64,000 bases of DNA, taken from Umbelopsis ramanniana AG (lineage: Eukaryota > Mucoromycota > Umbelopsidomycetes > Umbelopsidales > Umbelopsidaceae). The notes beneath the pieces are model-generated. The model worked only from the letters and a program-made list of their open reading frames with translations, was not told where the DNA came from and searched no databases. Made by a program: the position numbers and the translations under genes. This document shows, piece after piece, positions 21,606 to 31,561 of the stretch (position 1 is the first letter of the stretch; each line of letters starts with the position of its first letter). The stretch is taken from assembly GCF_025399195.1 (NCBI RefSeq), contig NW_026252164.1, forward strand, positions 1 through 64,000, given 5' to 3'.

Positions 21606-22872
21606 ATGCATTATAGCACCGTTGTACTCGAAGAGGAATATACTGGCTTTGGGAAATCTGATGCCTTGTCAGAATCTCAGCTCCTTTGGTTGCGACAAAA
21701 TGATCATGGCATGGATGCTTATTTTCCATCGTTGGACACCTGTTACCCAAACCCCGCAAATGTATGGCATTCGACTGTAGACCAAGGTTTTGACCCAACA
21801 TTTGCTTGGAATGCTAGTGGATGCGACTTTATACACGATGTAGAGGTCATTTCTCCGGCTTCTTTGATGCATAGCTCAGCTTGCGCTTCACCCGTATCAG
21901 GAGGCTTGCCATCCTTATGCGATACTGACACGGCCACGGAATACCATAGTGGGAATGTTACACCTGTCTTGATGGATGCAAACTTCTGTCATCGTTCACA
22001 GTCCCCAATGACACAAATGAAGTTTGAACAGCTCAATGGCCAATTCAATGCGAGACCGTCTCGAATGGACATCATGCCTCATAGAGAAATCTGGCCAACA
22101 AATGAAATGGCTTATCATCCTTATGACCCTACATTGCACGCCCAACAAGCAGAACTCGAAAAAGCCAACGTATTACCAAGTACTCCTAAAAGCTTACCGG
22201 AACTCCAAGATTCTGCCTGTAACTCACCCAAGACCGCCTCCCAGCACCGCCCCCTGGAGTCTGAGCCTGCCAGCCCTACTCCACGTCTAAAACGATCACT
22301 GTCTGACATCGATGCTGCCGATGACCTTGAATGTGACTTTAAGCAAGACGATGAAGACGAGGAAGAAGATGAGTATGAGGAAGATGTTGAAGAAGAGGAT
22401 GAAGATGAAGATGACGGTAGCGACGATTACGATGATGCAGCTCCTACTAAGCGCAAAGCAAGTCGTGTTCAATCTATGGCTGGAAAGAAAACTCGTAAAA
22501 ACTACAGCAAGGACATCACTCGTGTCTTGATGAACTGGTACTTGACCAATAATGGTCTTCTCCCCGATCAAGAAACTAAAACAACGTTGGCAGGTCTAAC
22601 TAACAAAACTTCCATTCAAAGTAAGTATCTAACCGTCCCTTTGGGTTTTTTCCATAACCCGACATTAATCATTCTGTCGCACAGTCTCTACATGGTACCA
22701 GAATGCACGCAGGCGTCATCATCTTAAGCTCAGACGTTTCCAAACCCTTCATGCTCAAAATCCTAATGTTGTCTTTGACTACGAAAGCCTTATGTCCTAC
22801 TTGAAAGATCAAAAAGTCAAGCACATGAAGCGAGCGCAAGAACCTAAGCGATCTCGACGACGCTTCAATTGA
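21606..22872 (+). CDS. Homeodomain transcription factor
   Basis: Exons 21606-22620 and 22685-22872 give 400 aa; the ATG at 21606 (MHYSTVVLEEEY) is preferred over 21489. The C-terminal homeodomain runs from about residue 290 to 350: a basic arm KKTRKNYSKD, helix 1 ITRVLMNWYLTNNG, helix 2 DQETKTTLAGLT, and helix 3 ISTWYQNARRRHHLKLRR with invariant Trp48, Asn51 and Arg53. The intron splits helix 3, a frequent homeobox intron position. A run of about 30 Asp/Glu residues (about 250-285) sits just before it. The WYQNARRR core recalls fungal KN/TALE-like domains, but the loop between helices 1 and 2 looks one residue shorter than in TALE proteins, so the class is left open. Likely a nuclear DNA-binding regulator; targets are unknown. 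Confidence 0.88.
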
Positions 22873-23278
22873 AGGAAATCCCTTTACACTGTACCTATGA
22901 TCATCTCTTGCTCAACGGCTTTTTTTTTTTTGGCTTGCTCAAAATCCCTTCAAAGAAAACTTACAGAAAATGGAAAGGAAATACCGGCTCCTGTTGATGC
23001 GCTTTTGAGAAACGCCAACACTTTCACTCATCTCATTTCACTCATACATACAACATTTTGGAATACAACTTTCGCTTTTTGATTAAATACGTTTTGTTCT
23101 TTTTTTGGGCTCTATCCATTTTATTTGTTTTCTTTTTTTTTTTTTTCCATGGTTTTTTTCCTTCATTTCATTTCATTTTACTTTCCTTTTCCCATTGTCG
23201 CTGTTTAAACCACACGCAATCCAATCTAGGTTTTTCGCTATAGCCATGTACACAATAATACAATAATTGATTGCACAT
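22873..23278. other. Convergent 3' region with long T-runs
   Basis: About 400 bp between the homeobox gene and the small mitochondrial-type gene, holding T-tracts at about 22919-22931 and 23135-23147 and repeated TTTCATT units at 23160-23180. These are low-complexity 3' flanks; no gene is seen. Confidence 0.45.
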
Positions 23279-23708
23279 CTATTCCACCACGCCCTCGCGT
23301 TCCTTCTTGAGCTTTTCTAACCGAGCTTTGTTGCGTTTCAGTAGAATCCGGTTGACATTGGCTCTTTCGATATCGTTCATTTCGTGCCAGTTTTCGATAC
23401 GAGACATGGTTCCATTTTCGTTGATAACTGCAATGGATGATATGGGTGAGATGTATGAAAGCAACAAGGCAGTTTGAGCTTACCAAAGATACTTTACCAA
23501 CCGGACCCAATTCACTTAGCTTGAAAGAACTATTGACCTCAGCGGAGGAGACAGAGTCGGAATCAGCCGTGGCAGGAAGAGCTAATGGAGTCTTTGTTGC
23601 TGCAATAGGTTCTTCGGGTTGACCGTTCTTTGTAGCACTCATGAGTCTATATTGTGATGCAAGTCTAGGATTTTTCAGAATGTCTTTCAGAATGACAGAA
23701 CGAAACAT
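23279..23708 (-). CDS. Small conserved protein with probable mitochondrial presequence
   Basis: Exons 23708-23498 and 23427-23279 (minus) give 119 aa. The start MFRSVILKDILKNPRLASQY is basic and amphipathic, like a mitochondrial presequence. The second half reads LSELGPVVINENGTMSRIEN, continuing WHEMNDIERANVNRILLKRNKARLE. The LGPVV..DGT..RI.NW..M...E pattern I recall as a conserved small fungal domain, but I cannot name a function. The donor GTAAAG after GGTCCGGTTG was chosen over a later GTAAGC because only it restores this motif. It shares a 191-bp gap with PMT1. Confidence 0.7.
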
Positions 23709-23899
23709 GGAAAGTTCAAGAAAAAAATAAACTCCAGTCACCTTTTTGACGTGCCTGTGTGGTTCTGCCCAATGGCACTACGACGTCATCCCGCCGCTCT
23801 GTGCTAGCAAGTCATCTATTTCACAATCCGATGAGGGCTCACAGACGCAAAGCGCTCGCCCTTTTTTAGCCAACGACACTTTCTCCTCCTTCCCATCCA
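23709..23899. promoter_or_regulatory. Probable shared promoter of the small mitochondrial-type gene and PMT1
   Basis: This 191-bp divergent gap contains an ATTGG/CCAAT-type site at about 23769-23773 and a CpG-containing tract. Shared regulation is inferred from spacing only. Confidence 0.45.
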
Positions 23900-26800
23900 A
23901 TGGACTCCCGGGTAAGAAACTACCAGGGGGACCACAACATCACCATAGCGTCCGATTCGGCGTCGGATGCAGACGGTCCCTACTATTCTCAAAGCTATTC
24001 TTCAGCCAACGAAAAATACGACTCATTTCGACAGCGAAGAAGAGATGTGAACAGGCATAATGGCCAATACAAACATTACAACGAAGATTTGGATTTGGGA
24101 GTAGATTACGACAACAGCTATGTGAAGGCGGCCCGAAAAAGAACCGCATTGGAGGAACAGAGTCGAAAACGAGACCTCAAAATTGCTCTCGCCCTGACTG
24201 TATGGGCATGTTACATTCGATTGTGGAAGATCTGGCAACCGTCTTCAGTGGTGTAAGCAAGCATTCGGTGGTTCTACCGAACATTTTGTCAAAAATGTGC
24301 ACGAGCTAAATTTACTAATTATTGTTGCCTTTTTTTTTTTTTTTGCTGCTCCCAATAATTCAATTTCAAATCGCGTTCATTCTCTTGGCTTGGCAGGTTC
24401 GATGAAGTCCACTTTGGAGGTTTCGCAAGCAAGTACATCAGAACGAGGTTCTTCATGGATGTGCATCCACCGGTATGTCAATTAATTTCAAGGAATGTTG
24501 AACTTCTTTTCTTGATGACTGACCCCCTGCCTGCTTCAACCAAAATCGGATACCCCTTTATTATAACAACAGCTAGCAAAAATGCTAATTGCATTAGCCG
24601 CCAAATTGGCCGGTTTTGATGGTGGTTTTGATTTCAAGGATATCGGAAAGTGAGTACAGTGCTATTGGATATGCGTCACCACACCTATACATATTTATTT
24701 TTGGTAAATGACAGAGATTATCTTGAGCCGGGAGTCCCGTATGTTCCAATCAGACTGTTCTGTGGTCTTTCTGGCTTATTGGTTGTGCCAGTGGCGTACA
24801 TGACCATTAGAGGGTCAGGTCACTCTATCGCTGCTGCATTATTGGCCGCTTTCTTCGTGTGTTATGGTGAGTTGACAGTAAATTTGTATGGCTGACTAGG
24901 GTAAAGCACTCTTCATTAACATTGCATCCTCTATAGAAAATGGTCTGATCGCCAACAATCGTCTTATTTTGCTCGACCCGCCGTTGCTATTCTTCACCTC
25001 CGCCACCATACTTATGTGGGTCAACTTCCACAACCAAAAGAACCGGTAAAGCATCTGCTATTTGGCTGCATGGAGAAATGTTTCCGCAATATTGACCTGT
25101 ATACATAGTCCTTTTCAGTTCTGGTGGTGGACATGGCTGGCTATGACAGGCGTCGGGTTAGGATTGACAGTGAGTTGCAAGTGGGTCGGTCTGTTTACCA
25201 TCGCTACCATTGGATGTAGCACCATCAAAGGTCTTTTGGACATCTGGGCCAACGTACGGATCCCCATTCATGAGTTCATACGTCACTTCATGGCTCGGGC
25301 TGTGTGTCTCATTGTTCTTCCCCTCGTTATTTACATGCTGATGTTCGAAATTCACTTCATTTCGCTACCCAATACTGGTGAAGGCGATGGATTCATGAGC
25401 CCTGAATTCCAGCAAACATTGAGCGGCCACGCTATGGTGGACTCCCCTGTCGATATTGCTTACGGATCCAAAGTTTACATTCGTCACATCGAGACCCATG
25501 GAGGTTACCTCCATAGTCATCCCCACAACTACCCTACTGGAAGCAAACGTACGTGCAATTATAGCGAAGGACGCCAATTTATGAAAGGGCATGTTACTAA
25601 TGGAGCATATTACTCAATTTAGAACAACAATTGACTCTATACCCTCACAAGGATGACAATAACTGGTGGACAATCACCAAGCAGTACGGTCAAAATCCTA
25701 CGGAAATCGAATGGGTTCAGAACGGTGACATTGTTCGTATCGAACACACTTCAACCAATAAGAGACTTCACTCGCATGATGTTCGACCCCCTATGACAGA
25801 TGTGGATTACCACAACGAAGTGAGGTAGGCTGGTTGCTAACCATGGAAAATTTCTGAGATGAAAAAGCTGGGTTAACATGCATCATCCTTGTAGTTGCTA
25901 TGGTACCAGCGAACTTGACTTCCAAGGAGATGCCAATGATTTTTGGCGGGTCCAGATTTTGGACCACGACAAGCGGGATCCTGAGGCACAACATCGACTT
26001 CGTACCTTGAACTCCAAATTCCAACTTGTGCATGTCAATACCAATTGTGCCTTGTTTTCACATGGCGTCAAGCTGCCTGAAGTAAGTTAAAAACACTCTT
26101 TGGTTTACCGGTTGTGAATATCTTTCCTAATCTAATACACCTCAATTCACTAGTGGGGCTATGGTCAACAAGAAGTCACCTGCATCAAGGACGGAAAGAA
26201 GCCAAAAACAATGTGGTACATTGAGTCAAGTGAAAATGAAAACTGTAAGTAGGAAATTTCGTGGTGTGGTTTGAGCTTACAAGTGTGCTTATACGTCGAT
26301 GACTCCAACCGTAGTGCCTGAGGATACTGAATTAGTCAACTACCGAAAACCTGGATTCTTTAGCAAGTTCGCCGAACTTAACCAAGTCATGTGGAACACC
26401 AACAAGGGGCTCACAGACTCTCATCCTTATGATTCCAGACCCCAGGTAAGCTACAACGCCAATATATCTGATCATCGATTGTTTGGTGGGATCTAACCCT
26501 GTTTGTCATCTTTAAGCATTGGCCATGGCTGCGTCGTGGTATCAACTTCTGGGGTGGTGGCGAGCTTCATCGCCACATTTACCTTCTTGGTAATCCGTTG
26601 GTGTACTGGTCCTCTAGTGCAGCCATCGCATTGTATCTTGTGTCCAAGGTTCTATGTCTGTTCCTCGAAAAGCGAGGTATTAACATCGAGATGGGAGGCC
26701 TACGCAAGTTTTACGATGAGTCGGCTGGATTCTTCTTTATAGGATGGTTGCTGCATTATACCCCATTCTTTTTGATGGGCCGTCAACTCTTTTTGCATCA

Positions 26801-27400
26801 TTACATGCCCGCCTTGTATTTTGCTATCCTTGCCCTTGCTGTTACTTTCGACCTTGCCACGATTCGTATGCCGAACCGACGACGCATCATGGTAGCCTCG
26901 GCTGCTATCATGGTCATTATCTTTGCATACCGTCAATTTATCCCTATCACTTACGGTGAGCCTTGGACACAGTCCAAGTGTGAAAATGCAAAGTGGCTAA
27001 AGACCTGGGACTTTGACTGCAACCAGTGAGTAGTGAGCTACCATTTATAACAGAGCACAGGGCCGATTTTTCTAACTCTATCTTTTGCAGGTTCTACACT
27101 GATTATTCCATGTATAACCAACCTATTGCGTTTGGCGATAAGCTTCAAGGCGCTGTCAAGAGCTTTTGGAATAAGAACCAGCAGCTTATGGATCCTAAAG
27201 ATGAGATTGCTGCCGAAGTAGCCGATGATGTCAATATCGCCACAGATGCAGCGGACGAAGCTGAGCAAGATAGAGGCCAGGAAGCTGTCCCCTCCGAGGC
27301 TTCTACATCTTCTGAAGCGATCGATGTTGAGGCTATCGCACAAGATGCATTAGACGATATGGCAGGGGCGAACGAAGCCGATGGAGAGGAAGTGATCTGA
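23900..27400 (+). CDS. PMT1: Protein O-mannosyltransferase, PMT1 subfamily
   Basis: Exons: 23900-24252, 24397-24472, 24573-24649, 24715-24866, 24937-25045, 25109-25548, 25623-25824, 25895-26081, 26154-26244, 26315-26445, 26517-27025, 27091-27400; 878 aa. FDEVHFGGFASKYI at about 119-132 has the catalytic Asp-Glu of the GT39 family, with FFMDVHPPLAKML next. Luminal MIR repeats show GGYLHSHPHNYPTGS, then KQQQLTLYPHKDDNN, and KRLHSHDVRPP. The closing multi-span region ends with ITYGEPWTQSKCENAKWL. VKLPEWGYGQQEVTC, LPEDTELVNYRKPGF and RPQHWPWLRRGINFWG match yeast Pmt1 rather than Pmt2 or Pmt4. It transfers mannose from dolichol-phosphate-mannose to Ser/Thr in the ER and usually pairs with a PMT2-type partner. 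The last 70 residues are an acidic Ala-rich cytosolic tail. Confidence 0.94.
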
Positions 27401-28226
27401 TGATGCCTTTTATCATAGACAAAAGAAAAAAAAAAAGTTCTTCATTTATGAAGATCACCCCAAGTTATCCTTCATACAGTACGAAGCAAAAAAAAGCCAT
27501 TCTATTTGGCGGCCATACCACCATTGTTATTGTTTTTCCTGATCTTTTCATTATAAAGCGCACACGTTATGATTTTAAACAATGTTCCTAGTGTTTTATT
27601 GTATGGTAAAACTACAGTTGAAAACTACACTAAACAACAAAAAACTGGCAAACTACAAACCTCAAATCGTTACGACATGTTATACTGTAACAGTATTTTC
27701 AAGGACTGATATACTTTTCAAGACGCTCACTCACTCACTCACTCAGATGCGTATTAAGCAGTTCAAACGAATACATAACTTAATCAAGAGGCAAACACAA
27801 TTGGGCAATTGCAAAGCACACATGCGCTCAAAAAGTCCTGAACTACCAACCACCAGCTTTTTCATGCCGAGCCGGACGCTCTCCAATTGATGAATACAGT
27901 GACGAGCGCCGAAGAGACTACTCTGCTCGAGTCGACACCACGATACTCGATGGTCAGGACGCCAACTGGATCAAAACCAAAACAAATTGGAAGAGAGCGT
28001 GAAATCTCCAAAAGGAGCACCGGTGGAAGGTTCAGACTTACCACATGAGCCATGATGTAGATACTGTGTTAAATATTTTACACAGGTGCTTTGCAATGCT
28101 CAAAGGAAACCATTTCTTTTCAGATTTGGACATCTTTGGATTTTATTCAATGCAAAGGTTCATACATGTGGATGAGAGTATGCAAGTGGAAGGCCAGGGC
28201 TATGATGTGAAGGGGGGAGTCAGAGT
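27401..28226. other. Convergent gap between PMT1 and RPS9
   Basis: About 830 bp of 3' flanks with A-runs (27427-27437), an ACTC microsatellite (27727-27746) and no supported gene. A minus-strand frame at 27862-28053 lacks homology I can recognise. Confidence 0.4.
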
Positions 28227-28898
28227 TTACTCTTCGTCATCTTCGGCATCGTCACCACCCTCAGCAGAGGACTTGGCGCGCTTTCTCTTGACACGACCAG
28301 CGCGGCCACCACCATAGGGGGAGGTCAAAGCGAAATCGATGTGCTTTTGGGAGTCCTATAAGAGATGTGTAAGGTTAGTCTTTGACATTTAAAAAAAAAT
28401 TTTTTTTCTACAGTCTTCAGGTACGGAGACTGATGAAAAAATACTTACCAAACGAACGATGAAGGAGGGGATGTTGACAATCTGCTTGCCGACACGGATG
28501 TGACGTTGGCGGATGAGAACACGAGCGTGGTGGATAGACTTGGCAAGACCGAGCTTGAAGACCTGGGTCTGGAGACGACGCTCCAAGAAATCTTCAATCT
28601 TGAGACCCAAGACGTAATCGAGCTTCATACGGGACTCATCGAGCACACCAATACGAACAAGACGACGGATAAGAGCGTTACCCTCGAAGAGACGACGGGG
28701 ATCCTTCTCATCAAGCTTCAAAAGCTCACGAGCAGCACGACGGATCTTGGAGAGAGTGTAACCAACACGCCAGACTTCACGCTTGTTCTTGAGACCGAAC
28801 TCGCCAATGAGCTTCAATTCGGCATCAATACGCTCAGATTCGAAGGGACGCTTTGGGACCTTGGAGGTCTTGGAGTATTTCCTGGGAGCACCGGCCAT
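28227..28898 (-). CDS. RPS9: Ribosomal protein S9 (uS4)
   Basis: Exons 28898-28449 and 28355-28227 (minus) give 192 aa. [20 protein letters not shown] starts the protein. The S4 RNA-binding domain contains [20 protein letters not shown], followed by [20 protein letters not shown]. The tail [19 protein letters not shown] is typical of eukaryotic S9. It is a core 40S subunit protein that binds early in assembly and lies near the mRNA entry. It is divergently paired with RPL21. The long frame reading on upstream of the ATG is 5' UTR. Confidence 0.97.
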
Positions 28899-29380
28899 GT
28901 TAAAAGGTAAAGAGAAGGAACTTTGTTGTTGTGAGCCGCAACAAAATTTTTCAATTGGGAGCGGAAACCAAAACAAAAAATTCTCATTGGCTGAAGCCAT
29001 TTGTCTCGAGCTAAGCCACTGTCCACAGTGTTCACTTTGCAACAGAATTTTTTTTACTATTGCTCTCTCTCTTTTCGTTGTCGTATAGCCCAGGTACTAC
29101 ACCATTCCTATATTCATTCACCCAGAGGATTCATAGAAATAGCAAAGCCAGGTCTCCTCCGCCAGCACTATCCGAACGTCATTCCCTTGAAAAAAAATCA
29201 TTTCAGGGATAATCTCAGGATAATCAGCATGGACGAAGGCAGACCAGACAATTGCTTTTTCAATGGCAAAGATGGAGAATTCCTTTAATCCTGCTTAACG
29301 AAGCTGATATATATATATGTTATGCAACCTATACTAACTCTCACTCTTCTCCTTCACCTCTGCTTCTATCGATATCTAGA
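28899..29380. promoter_or_regulatory. Divergent promoter of RPS9 and RPL21
   Basis: These 482 bp separate two ribosomal-protein start codons. An ATTGG (CCAAT inverse) lies at about 28986-28990, and a pyrimidine-rich tract (CTCTCTCTCTTTTCG) at about 29063-29077. Near RPL21 a TATATATATA run lies at about 29309-29318, a good TATA candidate about 65 bp before its ATG. Co-expression of the pair is inferred. Confidence 0.55.
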
Positions 29381-30076
29381 ATGCCTCACTCATACGGTAG
29401 TAAGTATCGAGAACCAGTCGCTGCTATTCAACTACTTTTTTGATCCCCTTGATTCACCTACAATTCTTTTACTTAGTCCGTGCTCGCACCCGCCACATGT
29501 TCTCACGCAAGTTCCGTGAGCATGGTTCTATCCCTTTGTCCACCTACCTTAAGACCTACAAGGTTGGTGACATTGTTGACATCAAGGCTAACGCCGCTGT
29601 CCAAAAGGGTATGCCCCACAAGTTCTACCATGGGTAGGTATCCTCATATCATGGAGATCAATTGTTTTCGTAGCATGTTCTCATTCTCGCCTTCTTTCAG
29701 TCGCACTGGTATCGTCTACAACGTTACCAAGTCTGCCGTCGGTGTCATCGTCTACAAGCGTGTTGGCAACCGTTATATGGAGAAGCGTGTCAACATCCGT
29801 GTTGAGCACGTCAAGCACTCCAAGTGCCGTCAAGAATTCTTGGACCGCGTCAAGGAGAACGCTCGCAAGCGCAAGGAAGCCACTGAGGCTGGTGGTAAGT
29901 TGACAGCCTACACATTATCATGGTAAAGATTCCATTGTCTCACACATTTATCTCGCTTTACAGTCCAGGTTGTCTTGAAGAGACTTCCCGTTCAACCCCG
30001 TGAGGCTCGCCATGTCTCCACCAAGGCTAACTTCCCCGAGACCATCACCCCTGTTGCTTACGAGACTCTTATCTAA
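29381..30076 (+). CDS. RPL21: Ribosomal protein L21 (eL21)
   Basis: Exons 29381-29396, 29477-29633, 29701-29894 and 29964-30076 give 159 aa (yeast 160). [20 protein letters not shown] starts the protein. [40 protein letters not shown] and RREA-like [12 protein letters not shown] are the usual eL21 blocks. It is a structural protein of the 60S subunit. The first exon is only 16 nt, coding MPHSY plus one base, as is common for fungal ribosomal-protein genes. An AATAAA lies at about 30136. Confidence 0.97.
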
Positions 30077-30250
30077 ACCATAAGGTCTTGCATTCATCAT
30101 GGGCGATGCGGTGACAGCATACTTGGTTTTCATTCAATAAATTTAAAAAATAAAAAATCTCTATTGTGTGTTACTTGTTCATTCAACTGAGATCTTTAAA
30201 CTACTTTGAGAGCGGGGTTTGCCTCGAGGGCTTCTTTGATCTACATCATT

Positions 30251-31204
30251 ATGGAATCATCCATTGACTGGTGTGAAGCAAACTATGCTTTCTCGCCCTA
30301 TATTGCTGTAGGTACACAGAGTGAGGACAGACCATGCGCAACCAATAATTAATGTTGCTATCGTTATTAGGAATTCTGGAACTCCATTTCCTCCATCGCC
30401 ATGATACTTCTTGGAGAGATCAGATTCTACAAGATAGCGTCAAAGCAGTTTCGATTTGTATTTCATCTTATTACGGCTGTTGGGGTAAAGTAACGATTTC
30501 GAGATTTCTGTGAATTTTATTTTTTTAAGGGCGGATCGAATAGTAGACTGACGAAACTAACCTTTTCCTTGTACAGATTGGCAGCTTCTTGTTCCACGCA
30601 ACACTGAATAGATACACTCAAGCTATGGTAAAACATGATGCCTAGTTTGCGGGAAGTGATCGAATTCTATTAACCACTAAATATTTTGACTCACCAGGAT
30701 GAAGTGCCCATGGTCTGGGCTGCAATCGCTTTATTTTTCATCATGTTGGAAACACGATTTGGCCCAATGCCAAAGGTAGCAGTTGGATTTACACTCTATG
30801 CCATATTTGCTACCATCATGGTAGTTGCTCCGGCAAGTCAGTACCAATTCTATGTATTTCATGGTACATTTGGGTCTTTAGAAGTCATCTCCATTATCAT
30901 GATTTGGACTATCTATCGAGCAAAGAAGACCAAGATTCCAGGTTTGGAGACTTTGTTCAAAAGAGGTATATCCATATATGCCCTGGCCGTAGTCTGTTGG
31001 ATGGTGGATCTTCATTTTTGCAACTGGCTATCCTCGCTGCCCGTCAATCCTCAGCTCCATGCTTTCTGGCACATTTTTGCTTCAATTGGCTTATTGCACC
31101 TGTTTTCCATCGTCTATGTAGATCGTCTAGAAAAAGAGGGCAGCGCACCTTATGTTTCTTATAGATATGCTTGTATTCCTGTAGTAAATTATAAAGCTGA
31201 CTGA
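30251..31204 (+). CDS. YPC1: Alkaline ceramidase
   Basis: Exons 30251-30307, 30371-30484, 30577-30627 and 30698-31204 give 242 aa, shorter than yeast Ypc1/Ydc1 (about 316) but close to human ACER3 (267). SSIDWCEANYAFSPYIAEFW opens the protein. GIGSFLFHATL holds the Ser and His of the zinc site, DEVPM the catalytic Asp, and HAFWHIFASIGLLH the two C-terminal zinc His. About seven membrane segments are evident. It hydrolyses ceramide (or phytoceramide or dihydroceramide) to a long-chain base and a fatty acid in ER or Golgi membranes. Substrate preference cannot be read from sequence. It lies 174 bp downstream of RPL21 on the same strand. Confidence 0.94.
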
Positions 31205-31561
31205 TGGCGCTGAAAGTCGCACGCAGTCTCGCCAAAAAAATTAGTCGTCATCAAGCGTCTTTTGGAATGCGATACCCGACAAAAATCACAGTTTCTTATG
31301 GAGGTATATGATTCTCAGCTCATTCTTTAATAAAATCAGAATTTGTTTCAGTCGTACAAGTTGACAAAATGTTTGATCTTGAAAGCAACCAATTCCTTAA
31401 GACTGTACACATAGGGTTGTGTGTGATCTCTTCTGGTTTCAATTATAACCTATGTTTAGAAAAACAAACCACATTCTGTTCGTAACCTTGCAAATGGTTA
31501 TATAAACCAAAGTCGACTTCATCCACTATTTCTGCTTATTCTGCTTCTCTATATCCCACAC
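31205..31561. promoter_or_regulatory. Upstream region of the chitinase
   Basis: This gap of 357 bp holds the ceramidase 3' flank (AATAAAA at about 31329) and a TATATAAA box at about 31499-31506, roughly 55-60 bp before the chitinase ATG. Confidence 0.55.

Noticed and set aside
23900-27400. Assignment of the O-mannosyltransferase to PMT2 or PMT4
   Set aside because: The DEVHFGGF start, LFSHGVKLPEWGYGQQEVTC and the closing YGEPWTQ...C segments match PMT1; PMT2 has a DEAHFGKF type and PMT4 differs in the MIR region.
27862-28053. A 63-codon minus frame downstream of RPS9
   Set aside because: It starts ATGGCTCATGTG followed at once by GTAAGT, but no acceptor gives a continuing frame, and the peptide is not recognised.
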